Below are positions 1 to 7,877 of a DNA stretch of 64,000 nt, piece after piece. Position 1 is the stretch's first letter, and the number at the start of each line of letters is the position of its first letter. The translations under genes and the position numbers were made by a program. Origin of the DNA: JBJKSO01 sp046703825 (GTDB taxonomy: Bacteria > Chloroflexota > Dormibacteria > Aeolococcales > Bog-877); the NCBI GenBank assembly GCA_046703825.1, contig JBJKSO010000075.1, positions 1-64,000 on the forward strand. Direction: 5' to 3'. The notes below the pieces were generated by a model. The model was not told where the DNA came from, searched no databases, and saw nothing but the letters and a program-made list of their open reading frames with translations.

Positions 1-1
1 G

Positions 2-202
2 CCGCCCAGCCCGGCCCCGGTCCGGCGGGCGAGCCCGACGCCGCGACCCCGGCACAGCCCGTCGCCGAGCGCAACCCCGACGACGTCTCCGACACCGTCC
101 CCGTCGCCCACGCCCACCAGCAGCCCAACGCCGACCAGCAGCCCAACGCCCGCCGCCAGCGCCACCCCCATCCTCACGCCCACGCCGGCGGCATCCCCTT
201 AG
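2..202 (+). CDS. C-terminal tail of a Pro/Ser/Thr-rich protein (5' end outside window)
   Basis: The reading frame is open from the window edge to a TAG at 200-202, immediately followed by a TGA. The 66 visible residues are almost all Pro, Ser, Thr and Ala, in patterns such as SPTPSPSPTPTSSPTPTSSP. Tails of this composition are typical of linker or wall-spanning segments of exported proteins in GC-rich bacteria. No folded domain is visible, so the function cannot be given. The segment contains an 18-base tandem repeat. The frame could in principle be a compositional accident, but the strong SPT bias ending at a stop argues that it is coding. Confidence 0.5.
   Translation, partial: PPSPAPVRRASPTPRPRHSPSPSATPTTSPTPSPSPTPTSSPTPTSSPTPAASATPILTPTPAASP
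116..151. repeat. Two tandem copies of an 18-base unit
   Basis: Positions 116-133 and 134-151 are direct copies that differ only in the last base. In the coding frame of the upstream tail each copy encodes a TSSPTP-type unit. The length is a multiple of three, so copy number could change without shifting the frame. Confidence 0.6.
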
Positions 203-334
203 TGACCGGCTGCGACCTCGATGCCAGCTTTGCTGACGCCTCGCTGGCTCGCGAGCGCCGGAGCGGCAGCTAGCATGGCGATAGCGGCACCGCAGCGGTG
301 CCCAGACGACCAACCAGGCACGGAGGGCTTGGGA

Positions 335-550
335 TTGGAGATTGTTGGGCGGGCGGCCCCGGCAATTCCCCACTCGCGCGAGCTAGTTGCCAAGATCGAG
401 CAGAAGGCTCTGCAGCTGTCGGCGCTGCTGCGTGATCTGGACAACCATCCGGTGACCTTCGACGATCATCTGCGAGAAGAACTTGACGCTGCGCTGGATC
501 AACTCGGTTGCCGGATCGCAGCCACTCGGGCGCTCGAACGACAGCGCTGA
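335..550 (+). CDS. Small hypothetical protein
   Basis: A 71-residue frame starts at TTG 335, seven bases after a GGAGGG element at 322-327. The same frame is open further upstream (ATG 275, 221), but those starts lack a ribosome binding site. The product is charged and probably helical, with a central stretch reading HSRELVAKIEQKALQLS and a C-terminal LREELDAALDQLG. I do not recognise a family. It lies between the SPT-rich tail and tRNA-Arg. The gene is plausible because of its Shine-Dalgarno sequence and amphipathic helices, but it may be spurious. Confidence 0.35.
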   Translation: MEIVGRAAPAIPHSRELVAKIEQKALQLSALLRDLDNHPVTFDDHLREELDAALDQLGCRIAATRALERQR

Positions 551-590
551 GGCCGGTTTCCTAGAGGCTCTGGGTACAATCGTGCTCCAG

Positions 591-667
591 GCGCCCATAG
601 CTCAGCCCGGATAGAGCACCAGACTACGGATCTGGGAGCGGGGGTTCAAATCCTCCTGGGCGCACCA
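591..667 (+). tRNA. tRNA-Arg (anticodon ACG), CCA encoded
   Basis: The cloverleaf folds fully. The acceptor gcgccca (591-597) pairs perfectly with tgggcgc. The D arm is gctc/gagc. The anticodon stem ccaga/tctgg holds the loop ctacgga, giving anticodon ACG. The T arm ggggg/cctcc encloses ttcaaat. The 3' ACCA is in the DNA (664-667). ACG, normally deaminated to ICG by TadA, reads CGU, CGC and CGA. Confidence 0.95.
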
Positions 668-690
668 TTTCAGCGCCACCACGACCATTT

Positions 691-1461
691 TCAGGGCTGA
701 GCAACGGTCTGTTGACGCCTGGCTTCACGCTCGGCGGCGACCAGGGCCGCCAGGGCAGAGGGAGTACGGCCAGAGAGCTCAGCAGCTTCGCGCGTCAGAT
801 GCGCTTGGTCAGCGTAGCCAGCATCTAGAGCCAGGGCGGCTAGGGGCGCGCGCGCATCGGAGCCGACGCGGGCGAGAAAGCGCTGGAAGCGCAGCACTCG
901 CTGAAGTGTCTTGGGACCGTATCCGGCGGCCGCGTCGAAGTGGCGCCGGAGCTGGCGCTCGCTCACACCCAGGAGTCGGCCCAGCTCACCCACCCGGGTC
1001 CGCGGCTCCCCCAGCAGCGCAGCTGCCGCCACCACCAGAGAATCCGCGGGATACCGGTCCGCCCAGGAAAAGGCCACCGTGGCCAGTCCCCGCAGCGCCG
1101 TGGCTGGCGGCAGATCGGGTGGCAAATCGGCCGAGCGGTCGCGACCCAGGGCACGAAGCTCGACCCTAAGATCCCGGAGATTCGCGAGCGACACGCCCAG
1201 CGCCGGGCCACCCGCCCCCGGAGCGAACCTGGCACCCACCATCACAGTGCCCGGGCCGAGAAGCACAGGTGCCGGGCCGGTGTCCGGACCCGCCACGAAG
1301 ACGCCCCGTCCCATCTGCCAAATTAGGTCGACACAGGCGTCAGGCAACACCATGGCGGTCGACCAGGCTTGGGGACCGACAACCCTGACCCAGAGGCATG
1401 AAATCCCTCGACTGGACATCTCGGGCACCGTCCACTCCCGGTAGCCCGGCGTCCAGTCCAT
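691..1461 (-). CDS. AraC-family transcriptional regulator
   Basis: A 256-residue protein in two parts. The N-terminal half (about 1-150) resembles the DUF6597-type sensor region of AraC regulators. The C-terminal half (about 155-245) is the double helix-turn-helix DNA-binding domain, with VGELGRLLGVSERQLRRHF as the first HTH and LAALALDAGYADQAHLTRE as the second. I chose ATG 1461 (MDWTPGYREW) because upstream codons do not match the family. Six bases before it is CACACT, a weak -10. It is divergent from the toroid protein gene at 1514, with about 50 bp between them, so it may regulate that gene. The ligand is unknown. Confidence 0.8.
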   Translation of the reverse strand: MDWTPGYREWTVPEMSSRGISCLWVRVVGPQAWSTAMVLPDACVDLIWQMGRGVFVAGPDTGPAPVLLGPGTVMVGARFAPGAGGPALGVSLANLRDLRVELRALGRDRSADLPPDLPPATALRGLATVAFSWADRYPADSLVVAAAALLGEPRTRVGELGRLLGVSERQLRRHFDAAAGYGPKTLQRVLRFQRFLARVGSDARAPLAALALDAGYADQAHLTREAAELSGRTPSALAALVAAEREARRQQTVAQP

Positions 1462-1513
1462 CCTTTCAGTGTGGCCGAATTCTTCAAGACGGCGCTGCCG
1501 GCCGCGCGCTTGC

Positions 1514-2392
1514 ATGTCGTCTATGAAAGACCAACCCGACCTGGAATCCGCTGCTCGCTTCCTGGCCTCTAACGCTCGGGTGCTGGAGTGGAGGTGCTTC
1601 GAGCGCCTTTGCGCTGGCGGTGCCGCCCAGCCGATCAGGGATGCGGTCTTGGCCTATCGCAATCCCGACGGCGGTTTCGGCCACGCTCTTGAGCCCGATG
1701 GCCGCTGTCCGGCGACGCAGCCGCTGGCGATCGAGTTCGCCCTGCGCGTCCTCGACCAGTTCGACGCCTGGGACGAGGAGGTCGCCAAGGGCGCCTGCGA
1801 CTGGCTCGAGGCCCACCAGCCGCTTGAGGGTGGCGCCGCGTTCACCGAACCCACCATCGCCGCCTGGCCGCACGCGCCCTGGTGGGTGTTCCAGGAAGGA
1901 AGGCCAATGTCGTTGGCAGCGACTGGCCAGATCGCCAGCAGCCTGCTCGCGCGGGCTGTTAAGCACGACTGGCTGGAGCGCGCCACCGAGCTGCTCTGGT
2001 CACAGATCGATCGCCTCGCCGATCCCAATCCCTACGACATGTATGGGCTGCTCCGCTTTCTACAGCACGTGCCTGACCGGCAGCGGGCCCAGGCGGCCTT
2101 CCAGGGGGTGGGCGAGATTCTCCTCAATTCAGAGTTGGTCGCCCTCGACCCAGAAGCGCCTGGCGAGGTTCACGGTCCGCTCAACTACGCTCCGGAGCCG
2201 GACTCCTTGGCGAGACGAGTCTTCGATCGCGACACGATCGAAGCACACCTCACCCACCTGGCGCGATCTCAGGCGGAGGACGGAGGGTGGCACTTCAACT
2301 GGCCTGCGTGGTCGCCGGTTGCGGCGCGTGCTTGGCGCGGGTACGTGACCGTCGAATCCCTGCGGGTGTTGCGTGCCAACCGCCGGCTTTGA
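1514..2392 (+). CDS. Prenyltransferase/squalene-cyclase-like toroid protein
   Basis: A 292-residue protein with features of the alpha/alpha-toroid fold seen in terpenoid cyclases and prenyltransferases. It has repeated Gly/Trp-rich turns (NPDGGFGHALEPDG near 50, SQAEDGGWHFNWPAWSP near 255) separated by paired helices. It lacks the DXDD acid motif of squalene-hopene cyclases, so cyclase activity should not be assumed. Similar stand-alone proteins are annotated only as hypothetical in GC-rich bacteria. The start could be ATG 1514 or ATG 1523; neither has a clear ribosome binding site. It is divergent from the AraC regulator and convergent with the arylsulfotransferase. A second protein of this fold lies at 49391-50416. 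Confidence 0.6.
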   Translation: MSSMKDQPDLESAARFLASNARVLEWRCFERLCAGGAAQPIRDAVLAYRNPDGGFGHALEPDGRCPATQPLAIEFALRVLDQFDAWDEEVAKGACDWLEAHQPLEGGAAFTEPTIAAWPHAPWWVFQEGRPMSLAATGQIASSLLARAVKHDWLERATELLWSQIDRLADPNPYDMYGLLRFLQHVPDRQRAQAAFQGVGEILLNSELVALDPEAPGEVHGPLNYAPEPDSLARRVFDRDTIEAHLTHLARSQAEDGGWHFNWPAWSPVAARAWRGYVTVESLRVLRANRRL

Positions 2393-2579
2393 GCCCGCCC
2401 GAGGCGCCGGGAGAGGGTGCTGCGGGGATCGTCGTACTGAGAGTGCCAGGCGCGCCTATCCCTCGGGTCGTTACCCCTCGGGCCGGAGACTCAACCTCAG
2501 CTAGCTCAGGCTGGCACCGACCACTTCTGCCGCCATCACCCGGGAGACCAAGCCGCCGCTCCTGCACCTCATGCCGCCG

Positions 2580-4391
2580 TCAGGCGGGCGCGGTGACCAC
2601 CGCGGAGCGGCCGAGGATCTGCCCGTGCGCCCCCTCAGCCAGCACCTGGAGCATCGCGGGCGAGCCGGTGACCGGGATCTGAGTCTCAAATCCGCGGCTG
2701 GGGGCGCTGCCCATCGGCTGCAGCGACCCCGCGCTGCTCCCGCCTAGGACTTCCCAGGACTTGGTCTGGGTCGAGCCGTTCCAACTGGCGTAGACGGTGA
2801 GGCCGGAGCCGCTCGGCTCGACCGCGATGGCGGGCGGCGTCGAGGGCTGGCCCACCCACTTGTAGACATACGCCCGGTAGCTGGCGACCGCCGGCGACGC
2901 GTACTGCATGTCCAGGGTCAGCTTGCCACTGGCGGTGTAGGCCGAGGTGGCACCGCCGGCCCCCCACCCGATGAACGCCCCGCCGTTGGGCAGGAGTTGC
3001 ACGTTGCCCTCATAAGGGACCTTGATCGAGCCGAGTGTGAGCAGTCGCTCCAAAGTGGCGCGGTGGGTGCGGTAATTGAGATGGATGACGATGCCGCGGG
3101 CGGGTAGCTTGGTGGGAGGGGCGTCCTCATCGTCGAAGATGGAGATGGTGTTGACGTTGCGCATCGCCGCGTCGTGCTGCAACCTGAAGACGGTTCCCTT
3201 GCCCATGTGAAAGCTGCTCTTCTTGCCCCCGAGGGTCCAGAGCACACCGCCGGTGTACTTGTCCACCGCATAGACGGCATCGGTGTTGCGCGACGAGATC
3301 ACCACCGTCTTCGACCCGAGAGGCGAGATGGCGTTGACGTGGAAGTAGTCGTAGGGGACGGTGTTTGAGAATGAAATGTAAGAGCGGCTGGGAGCCACGT
3401 GGTCCAGACTGTGCCACTCGAAGAGGACGTTGCCGGTGGCGATGTCGACCTCCTGAACGATGGAGTCCCAGACGGCGCCGCGTGACGAACCGCCGACCGA
3501 CTTCAAGTTCCAGCCAACCTCGCTGTAGGCCGTGAGCCAGGCGGTCTTCCCGTGCGCCCCCAGCCGGAACGCGTGCAGGTCGGCCTGGTAGCCGTTCCCC
3601 GCGTGTATGGTCGCCACCACCTGGTAGTGGGAGTTCATGATGATGTCCTCGCCCAGTCCGTGGCCGCTGGGGTCTATCTGCCCCTTCCAAAAGGTCAGCA
3701 CCGGCTTCCCCTTGTAGGTCTCCACCTTCAGGTCGGTGGCAGAGAATGTCGCCGGCAGGGGCGCAAACCACACCAGCTGACCCTGTTGGTTCACGATTTC
3801 CGGGCCACCCAGCTTGGTGCCGCCGGTGGGCGTCTCAAATATGTCGGCGCCCGCCAGCGAGGTGGTCTTCACCACCTTGAGGTCTGGCACCTGCACGCCC
3901 GGCATCGAGACGTAGGTGGTGGTTGGCTGGGCTACCGGCGGCGAGGGCGGCCGCGGCGACGAAGGTGCCAGCTGACCGGGCGGGCGGGCGACCGAGAAGT
4001 GGTAGGTGCTGGAGCTGCCGCAGATCGGCAGGTGGGTGACGACCGTCACAGTCTCCCCGGCGGCGAAGGGGGTGTGGGGGTAGAAGCTCACACCCTGGCC
4101 GTCGGAGTCCGCCACCCACCGGCCGGTGTGCCGACCGGTCTTGGCGCCGGTCACCGACACCACCCGAGTTCTGATGGCCGCCGCAGACCGGCCGCGGAAA
4201 CTCAGCTGGCTGCTGGCCGAAGCCGTCCGGGTACCGGGACTGGGAAACGCGCTCACGCCGGAGCAGTTCTGGGAGACCGGTAGCAACTTGCTGGCCGCCC
4301 GGGCGGGTGTCGCCGACCAGATCGGACTCCAAGCCAGGGCAGCCACCAGCGAGGCTACCGCGACAACCCGGATCGAAGAAGCGCTCAGCAT
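2580..4391 (-). CDS. Secreted arylsulfotransferase (ASST) family protein
   Basis: A 603-residue protein. Residues 1-32 form a signal peptide (hydrophobic core, then ATPARA before the probable cleavage site). Residues about 65-145 look like an Ig-like/Big-type domain. The arylsulfotransferase beta-propeller then runs from about 175 to 510, with the family hallmarks DYFHVNAISPLG and FRLQHDAAMR, whose histidines correspond to active-site positions in ASST. The family transfers sulfate between phenolic esters and phenols, usually outside the cytoplasm, although many actinobacterial members are untested. About 90 C-terminal residues form an additional beta-rich region. ATG 4391 is the only start in front of the signal peptide. 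The 116-bp gap behind it carries no evident partner gene. Confidence 0.8.
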   Translation of the reverse strand: MLSASSIRVVAVASLVAALAWSPIWSATPARAASKLLPVSQNCSGVSAFPSPGTRTASASSQLSFRGRSAAAIRTRVVSVTGAKTGRHTGRWVADSDGQGVSFYPHTPFAAGETVTVVTHLPICGSSSTYHFSVARPPGQLAPSSPRPPSPPVAQPTTTYVSMPGVQVPDLKVVKTTSLAGADIFETPTGGTKLGGPEIVNQQGQLVWFAPLPATFSATDLKVETYKGKPVLTFWKGQIDPSGHGLGEDIIMNSHYQVVATIHAGNGYQADLHAFRLGAHGKTAWLTAYSEVGWNLKSVGGSSRGAVWDSIVQEVDIATGNVLFEWHSLDHVAPSRSYISFSNTVPYDYFHVNAISPLGSKTVVISSRNTDAVYAVDKYTGGVLWTLGGKKSSFHMGKGTVFRLQHDAAMRNVNTISIFDDEDAPPTKLPARGIVIHLNYRTHRATLERLLTLGSIKVPYEGNVQLLPNGGAFIGWGAGGATSAYTASGKLTLDMQYASPAVASYRAYVYKWVGQPSTPPAIAVEPSGSGLTVYASWNGSTQTKSWEVLGGSSAGSLQPMGSAPSRGFETQIPVTGSPAMLQVLAEGAHGQILGRSAVVTAPA

Positions 4392-4507
4392 CCCAAGACC
4401 AACCGCACACCCCCTTGATTCCGAGGGCCACGGTAGCCACCGGCGCAGCCGCCGAACCTTAAGACATCCTTAGCGCGATCTCCGATCGGGCGCTTGATGC
4501 TTACCGA

Positions 4508-5665
4508 TCAAGACGCGGCCATCTGTGAGCGGGCCGGCTCCCCGATCGCCCAGGCGGTGGGGCGAAAGCGCTGGAGCAGTGCCGAGCTCGCCCAGGCTGC
4601 GCCCAAGGCGAAAGCCGCCAGCACCAACACCGGCAGCAGCGAGCCCGGCCAGGTCTGGTGCAGGTTGAGCGGTCTGGGCGTGTCCTCAAGAAGAGGTCCC
4701 AGACCGAAAAGAAACAGCGGGTGAATGATGTAGATGCCCAGTGCATGGCGACTCACCGACTCCACTCCCCGTCCGAGCTGGCCCCGCCGCGGGTTGAGGA
4801 GCCGGGGGGCAGCCCACCAGAGCCCCAGCCACAGGCTCACGGACAGCGGCAACAGTGAGGGCCGAAGAAACCCTCCGGTACCTCCGACCCACGGGCCCCA
4901 GCTGCGAGCCACCAGTCCTAGCGGGTCGACCAAAAGCAGGGCGGAACTCAGGAGAACGGCGCACCAAGTCACCGCACCGCCCCAGAGCGGCCACCTCAGC
5001 TCGCGCAGCCGGGGAGCAGCCCAGAGCCCCAGCGCAAAGTAGCCGATCCAAAGTGGACCGAACTCGAATCCATAGTTCAGCAGCACCGCTCCGACGGGGC
5101 TCGCGGGGGCAACCATCACCCGCGTGAGCTGCAGGCCTACCTGGATCAGCAGGCAGGCCGCCAGCGCAACCGTAGCTCGGCGTCCGCCCCGAGGCCAGAG
5201 CAGCATCAGCAGGTAGAGCTGGGGTATCAGCAGCAAGAAGTAGAGGTGGCCGGCTCCCCCCGCCCACCATCCCCAGGTGCGGGCCGGATCGGGCGACATA
5301 CCGGTCAAACCGACCGTCGCCCAGAAGTAGACGACCGCCCACGCCGTCCACGGCAAGAGGGTCCGGCGAATCCGACGCCACCAGAAGCGCTGGTCAGCGC
5401 CTCGAACCAGCCACGAACGGCCCAAGAGGTAGCCGCTGAGGATCACGAAGAGCGGCAGCGCCACCCGCGCCAGCAGCATCAGGTCGGAGTAAAAGGGACC
5501 GCCCTCGCCACTGGGATTGGCCCAGGAGGCGGCGTGGATCAACACCACCAGAACAACCGCGACGGCTCGGATCAGGTCAGCCGCGCCCGACCGGCGCGGC
5601 TGACCTGCTGCGGTCTGGCGCCGGTCTGGCGCCGGCCGAGACCGCAGCGCGGCCGAAGCTTGCAT
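4508..5665 (-). CDS. Acyltransferase 3 family membrane protein
   Basis: A 385-residue polytopic protein. After a basic 27-residue N-terminal segment it has DLIRAVAVVLVVLIHAASW, the first helix with the conserved His of the Acyl_transf_3 family. LFVILSGYLLGRSW follows near 75, and about ten hydrophobic helices run to the C-terminus. Members O-acylate sugars, peptidoglycan or lipids at the membrane. The specific acceptor is unknown here, although polysaccharide genes lie in the same window. ATG 5665 is preceded by a good GAGGGG five bases upstream. The preceding 178 bp hold hairpins but no gene. Confidence 0.8.
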   Translation of the reverse strand: MQASAALRSRPAPDRRQTAAGQPRRSGAADLIRAVAVVLVVLIHAASWANPSGEGGPFYSDLMLLARVALPLFVILSGYLLGRSWLVRGADQRFWWRRIRRTLLPWTAWAVVYFWATVGLTGMSPDPARTWGWWAGGAGHLYFLLLIPQLYLLMLLWPRGGRRATVALAACLLIQVGLQLTRVMVAPASPVGAVLLNYGFEFGPLWIGYFALGLWAAPRLRELRWPLWGGAVTWCAVLLSSALLLVDPLGLVARSWGPWVGGTGGFLRPSLLPLSVSLWLGLWWAAPRLLNPRRGQLGRGVESVSRHALGIYIIHPLFLFGLGPLLEDTPRPLNLHQTWPGSLLPVLVLAAFALGAAWASSALLQRFRPTAWAIGEPARSQMAAS

Positions 5666-5757
5666 CTCTGCCCCTCACACGGACGCTCCCGCGGGAGCTG
5701 AGGCCGGCTCTCAGCCAGCCCGAAGCTGGCGAAAGGCTGGCTGCCTGCCCTTGATAA

Positions 5758-5772
5758 CGCCGCCTGGCGGCG
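5758..5772 (-). terminator. Possible hairpin terminator after the DedA gene
   Basis: A 15-base GC-only inverted repeat (arms CGCCGC and GCGGCG around a three-base loop) lies about 70 bp past the DedA stop and is followed on the minus strand by TTATC. The U-tract is short, so termination is possible rather than established. Confidence 0.3.
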
Positions 5773-5843
5773 CCCGTGTCACGCTGGGCGCTGTTGATTC
5801 GGCTAGCTAACCGTGCGCGGCGGGCCTGGGCGGACCTGGAGGT

Positions 5844-6455
5844 CTAGTCCCGCTCCTGAAGTTGGGTGGCCGGCCGGTTGATGTACCGCCAGAGCCCGTA
5901 GAGGATCAGCACGATGATGGCGAAGGCGGCGATGTACTCGATCGGCTTGATCACCTTGCCGATCAGGGAGAAGTGCTTGCCCAGCTCCATGCCCGCCACG
6001 ATCAGCGCCGTGTCCCATACCACCGCACCCACCAAGGTGGCGGGGATGAACTTGATCAGGGGCATCTCGGCAAAGCCGGCCGGGTAGCTCGTGTAACTGC
6101 GGATCACGGGGGTGATCCGGCCCACGGCCACCGCCACCACCCCCCGGCGCTGGTAGAAGCGCTCCGCCGCCTGCAGGTGGCTCTCCCGCAGGTGGAAGCG
6201 CGCCCCCCAGCGCAAGAGCGCCTCACGGCCCACCCAGATCCCCAGCCCGTAGGAGATCATCGCGCCGACCAGCTCGCCAACCAGCGCCACGATGATGGCG
6301 AGCGGCAGGCTCAAGGTGCCCAAGGCCACCAGCACGCCGGTGAAGGGCAGCACCACCTCGCTGGAGACGGGGAAGCCGCAGCACTGGGCCACGGTGAGCA
6401 GGAAGATCGCGGCGTAGCCTGCGCTGCTGAGGAAGTGTTCTAGACCTGCGACCAA
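5844..6455 (-). CDS. DedA family (VTT domain) membrane protein
   Basis: A 203-residue integral membrane protein. It has the DedA hallmarks: an early SSEVVLPFTG with the conserved Glu, and GRITPVIRSYTSYPAG near 105-120 with the conserved Gly, Arg and Pro residues. Four to five hydrophobic segments surround these. DedA proteins act as membrane transporters, with several shown to flip undecaprenyl phosphate or phospholipids. Lipid-carrier recycling would suit the polysaccharide genes elsewhere in the window, but that link is inference. Start TTG 6455 follows GAGGT at seven bases. It is divergent from the SCO1664-family gene. Confidence 0.88.
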   Translation of the reverse strand: MVAGLEHFLSSAGYAAIFLLTVAQCCGFPVSSEVVLPFTGVLVALGTLSLPLAIIVALVGELVGAMISYGLGIWVGREALLRWGARFHLRESHLQAAERFYQRRGVVAVAVGRITPVIRSYTSYPAGFAEMPLIKFIPATLVGAVVWDTALIVAGMELGKHFSLIGKVIKPIEYIAAFAIIVLILYGLWRYINRPATQLQERD

Positions 6456-6531
6456 GTCGGTGACCTCACTGCGAATCGATGCATCGACCAGGCCCGGGCC
6501 CGGCAGCTCCGCCGGGATAACCAGGCAGGAT

Positions 6532-6537
6532 TAGGTT
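6532..6537 (+). promoter_or_regulatory. -10-like TAGGTT placed for leaderless transcription
   Basis: TAGGTT ends seven bases before ATG 6545 and there is no convincing Shine-Dalgarno at the usual distance. Transcription would start at or next to the ATG. Confidence 0.45.
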
Positions 6538-6544
6538 GAATCTT

Positions 6545-7279
6545 ATGTCCCCGCCCGCCACCCCTACGCCGCCGGCGCACGACCAGGCCCGGATCCTCGC
6601 CGAGGCACCGGTCCTGGACCTGCAGCGCATCCCCTGGGGAAGCAACGCCGTGTTCCAGGCGCGGCTCGGAACCGAGTGGGGGGAGCAGCTGGCGATCTAC
6701 AAGCCTGCGCGGGGCGAGCGCCCCCTCTGGGACTTCCCCAACGGCAGCCTCCACCGGCGGGAGGTGGCCGCCGCGGCGGTGGACCGGGCGCTCGGCTGGG
6801 ATCTGCTGCCGGAGACAGTGCTGCGGAACCACGCTCCCCTCGGGGTCGGCTCGATGCAGGAGTACGTCTACGACCCGCCCGCCGATCTGGTCTTGGATCG
6901 AGCCGGCCTGGAGCGCAGCCTGCGCCGGCTGGCGGTCTTCGACGTCGTGGTGAACAACGCCGACCGCAAGCGGGCCCACCTGCTCACCGACACCGCCGGC
7001 CGCCTCAAGGCCATCGACCACGGCGTGACCTTCCACACCGAATTCAAGCTGCGCACCGCCCTCCTGGAGCTGGGCGGGTCGGAGGTGGACGCTGAGGACC
7101 TGGCCGCCCTGAGGTCGATGCTCGACCACCGAGAGCGGATGAGCTGCCTGCGCCGGAACTTGAAGCCCCTACTCCGTTCCAGCGAAATCGAGGCGTTCGA
7201 GCGCCGCGCACGGCGCCTCCTCAAGGAGGGCGTCTACCCAAGGCTGCACGATTGGTACGGCCGACCGTTTGAGTGGTGA
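6545..7279 (+). CDS. SCO1664 family protein (PI3/4-kinase/HipA-like fold)
   Basis: A 244-residue protein matching the SCO1664 family of actinobacteria and relatives. The N-terminal part has AIYKPARGERPLWDF, with a Lys expected to contact nucleotide. FDVVVNNADRKRAHLL near 135-150 carries an N-x-D-R-K catalytic-loop-like motif, and AIDHGVTFH near 158 is the metal-binding D-H-G equivalent. This is the layout of PI3/4-kinase and HipA-type folds. The substrate is unknown. In actinobacteria the family usually sits beside a DUF3090 gene and a histidine phosphatase gene; neither is present here. ATG 6545 is preferred over TTG 6536 because of the -10 placement. It converges on thpR with seven bases between the stops. 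Confidence 0.75.
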   Translation: MSPPATPTPPAHDQARILAEAPVLDLQRIPWGSNAVFQARLGTEWGEQLAIYKPARGERPLWDFPNGSLHRREVAAAAVDRALGWDLLPETVLRNHAPLGVGSMQEYVYDPPADLVLDRAGLERSLRRLAVFDVVVNNADRKRAHLLTDTAGRLKAIDHGVTFHTEFKLRTALLELGGSEVDAEDLAALRSMLDHRERMSCLRRNLKPLLRSSEIEAFERRARRLLKEGVYPRLHDWYGRPFEW

Positions 7280-7286
7280 GCCCGAG

Positions 7287-7877
7287 TCAGGCCGTAACCC
7301 CCAGCCGCCACTCGCCGAGGCTGGGATAGCGGTTGGGCCCGCCGGCAACCGGCAAAGAGCCCATCAGGCAAATCCGGTCGGCGACGAAGGCGAGGGGGGA
7401 TTGGTGGGGCGCGGGCAGCACCGGTTCGGTGAGCTGGTGGCGGGCCGAAGGCGGCAGGGCCCGGGTTACCCGCGCCAGCGTGCAGTGAGCGCGAAAAGCC
7501 CGGTCCTCAAGGTCCCAGCCAGTTTGGCGCAGGGTAGCAAGCAGGGCTGCGGCCAGCGAGGCCAAACCGCCTGCGCCGCGCTCCACCCCCATCCAGACCA
7601 CCTGGGGCCGGCCGTGCGCAGGAAAGCAGCCCAATCCCGCTAGTCCGACGGTGAAAGGAACCGACCCCGAGGCCGCCTGGGCCGCTGCCTCCCGCACGCT
7701 TTCTAGGCGTTCGCGCCCGACCGTGCCCAGGAAGGCGAGCGTCAGGTGGAAGCCGTCGGCCCGGACCGGCCTGACGGCCGGATCAAGCGCCCCCAGCCGG
7801 CCGGCGAACCGCTCCAGCTCCGCACTGACCGGGGCGGGAATCCGCACCGCCAAGAAGGCGGTGATCCGCTCGCTCAC
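7287..7877 (-). CDS. thpR: RNA 2',3'-cyclic phosphodiesterase (2H phosphoesterase)
   Basis: A 196-residue 2H-superfamily enzyme with both catalytic His motifs: HLTLAFLG at about 44 and HCTLARV at about 128. Members open 2',3'-cyclic phosphates on RNA ends and were first described as 2'-5' RNA ligases. The sequence starts at GTG 7877, whose last two bases are shared with the TGA of the upstream hydrolase (GTGA overlap). It is therefore translationally coupled as the last gene of the catabolic operon. Its length and motif spacing are normal for the family. Placing an RNA-processing enzyme in this operon makes no evident metabolic sense and may only reflect convenient co-expression. Confidence 0.88.
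   Translation of the reverse strand: MSERITAFLAVRIPAPVSAELERFAGRLGALDPAVRPVRADGFHLTLAFLGTVGRERLESVREAAAQAASGSVPFTVGLAGLGCFPAHGRPQVVWMGVERGAGGLASLAAALLATLRQTGWDLEDRAFRAHCTLARVTRALPPSARHQLTEPVLPAPHQSPLAFVADRICLMGSLPVAGGPNRYPSLGEWRLGVTA

Noticed and set aside
116..151. Tandem repeat as a CRISPR fragment
   Set aside because: Units are adjacent with no spacers and lie in a coding low-complexity tail.
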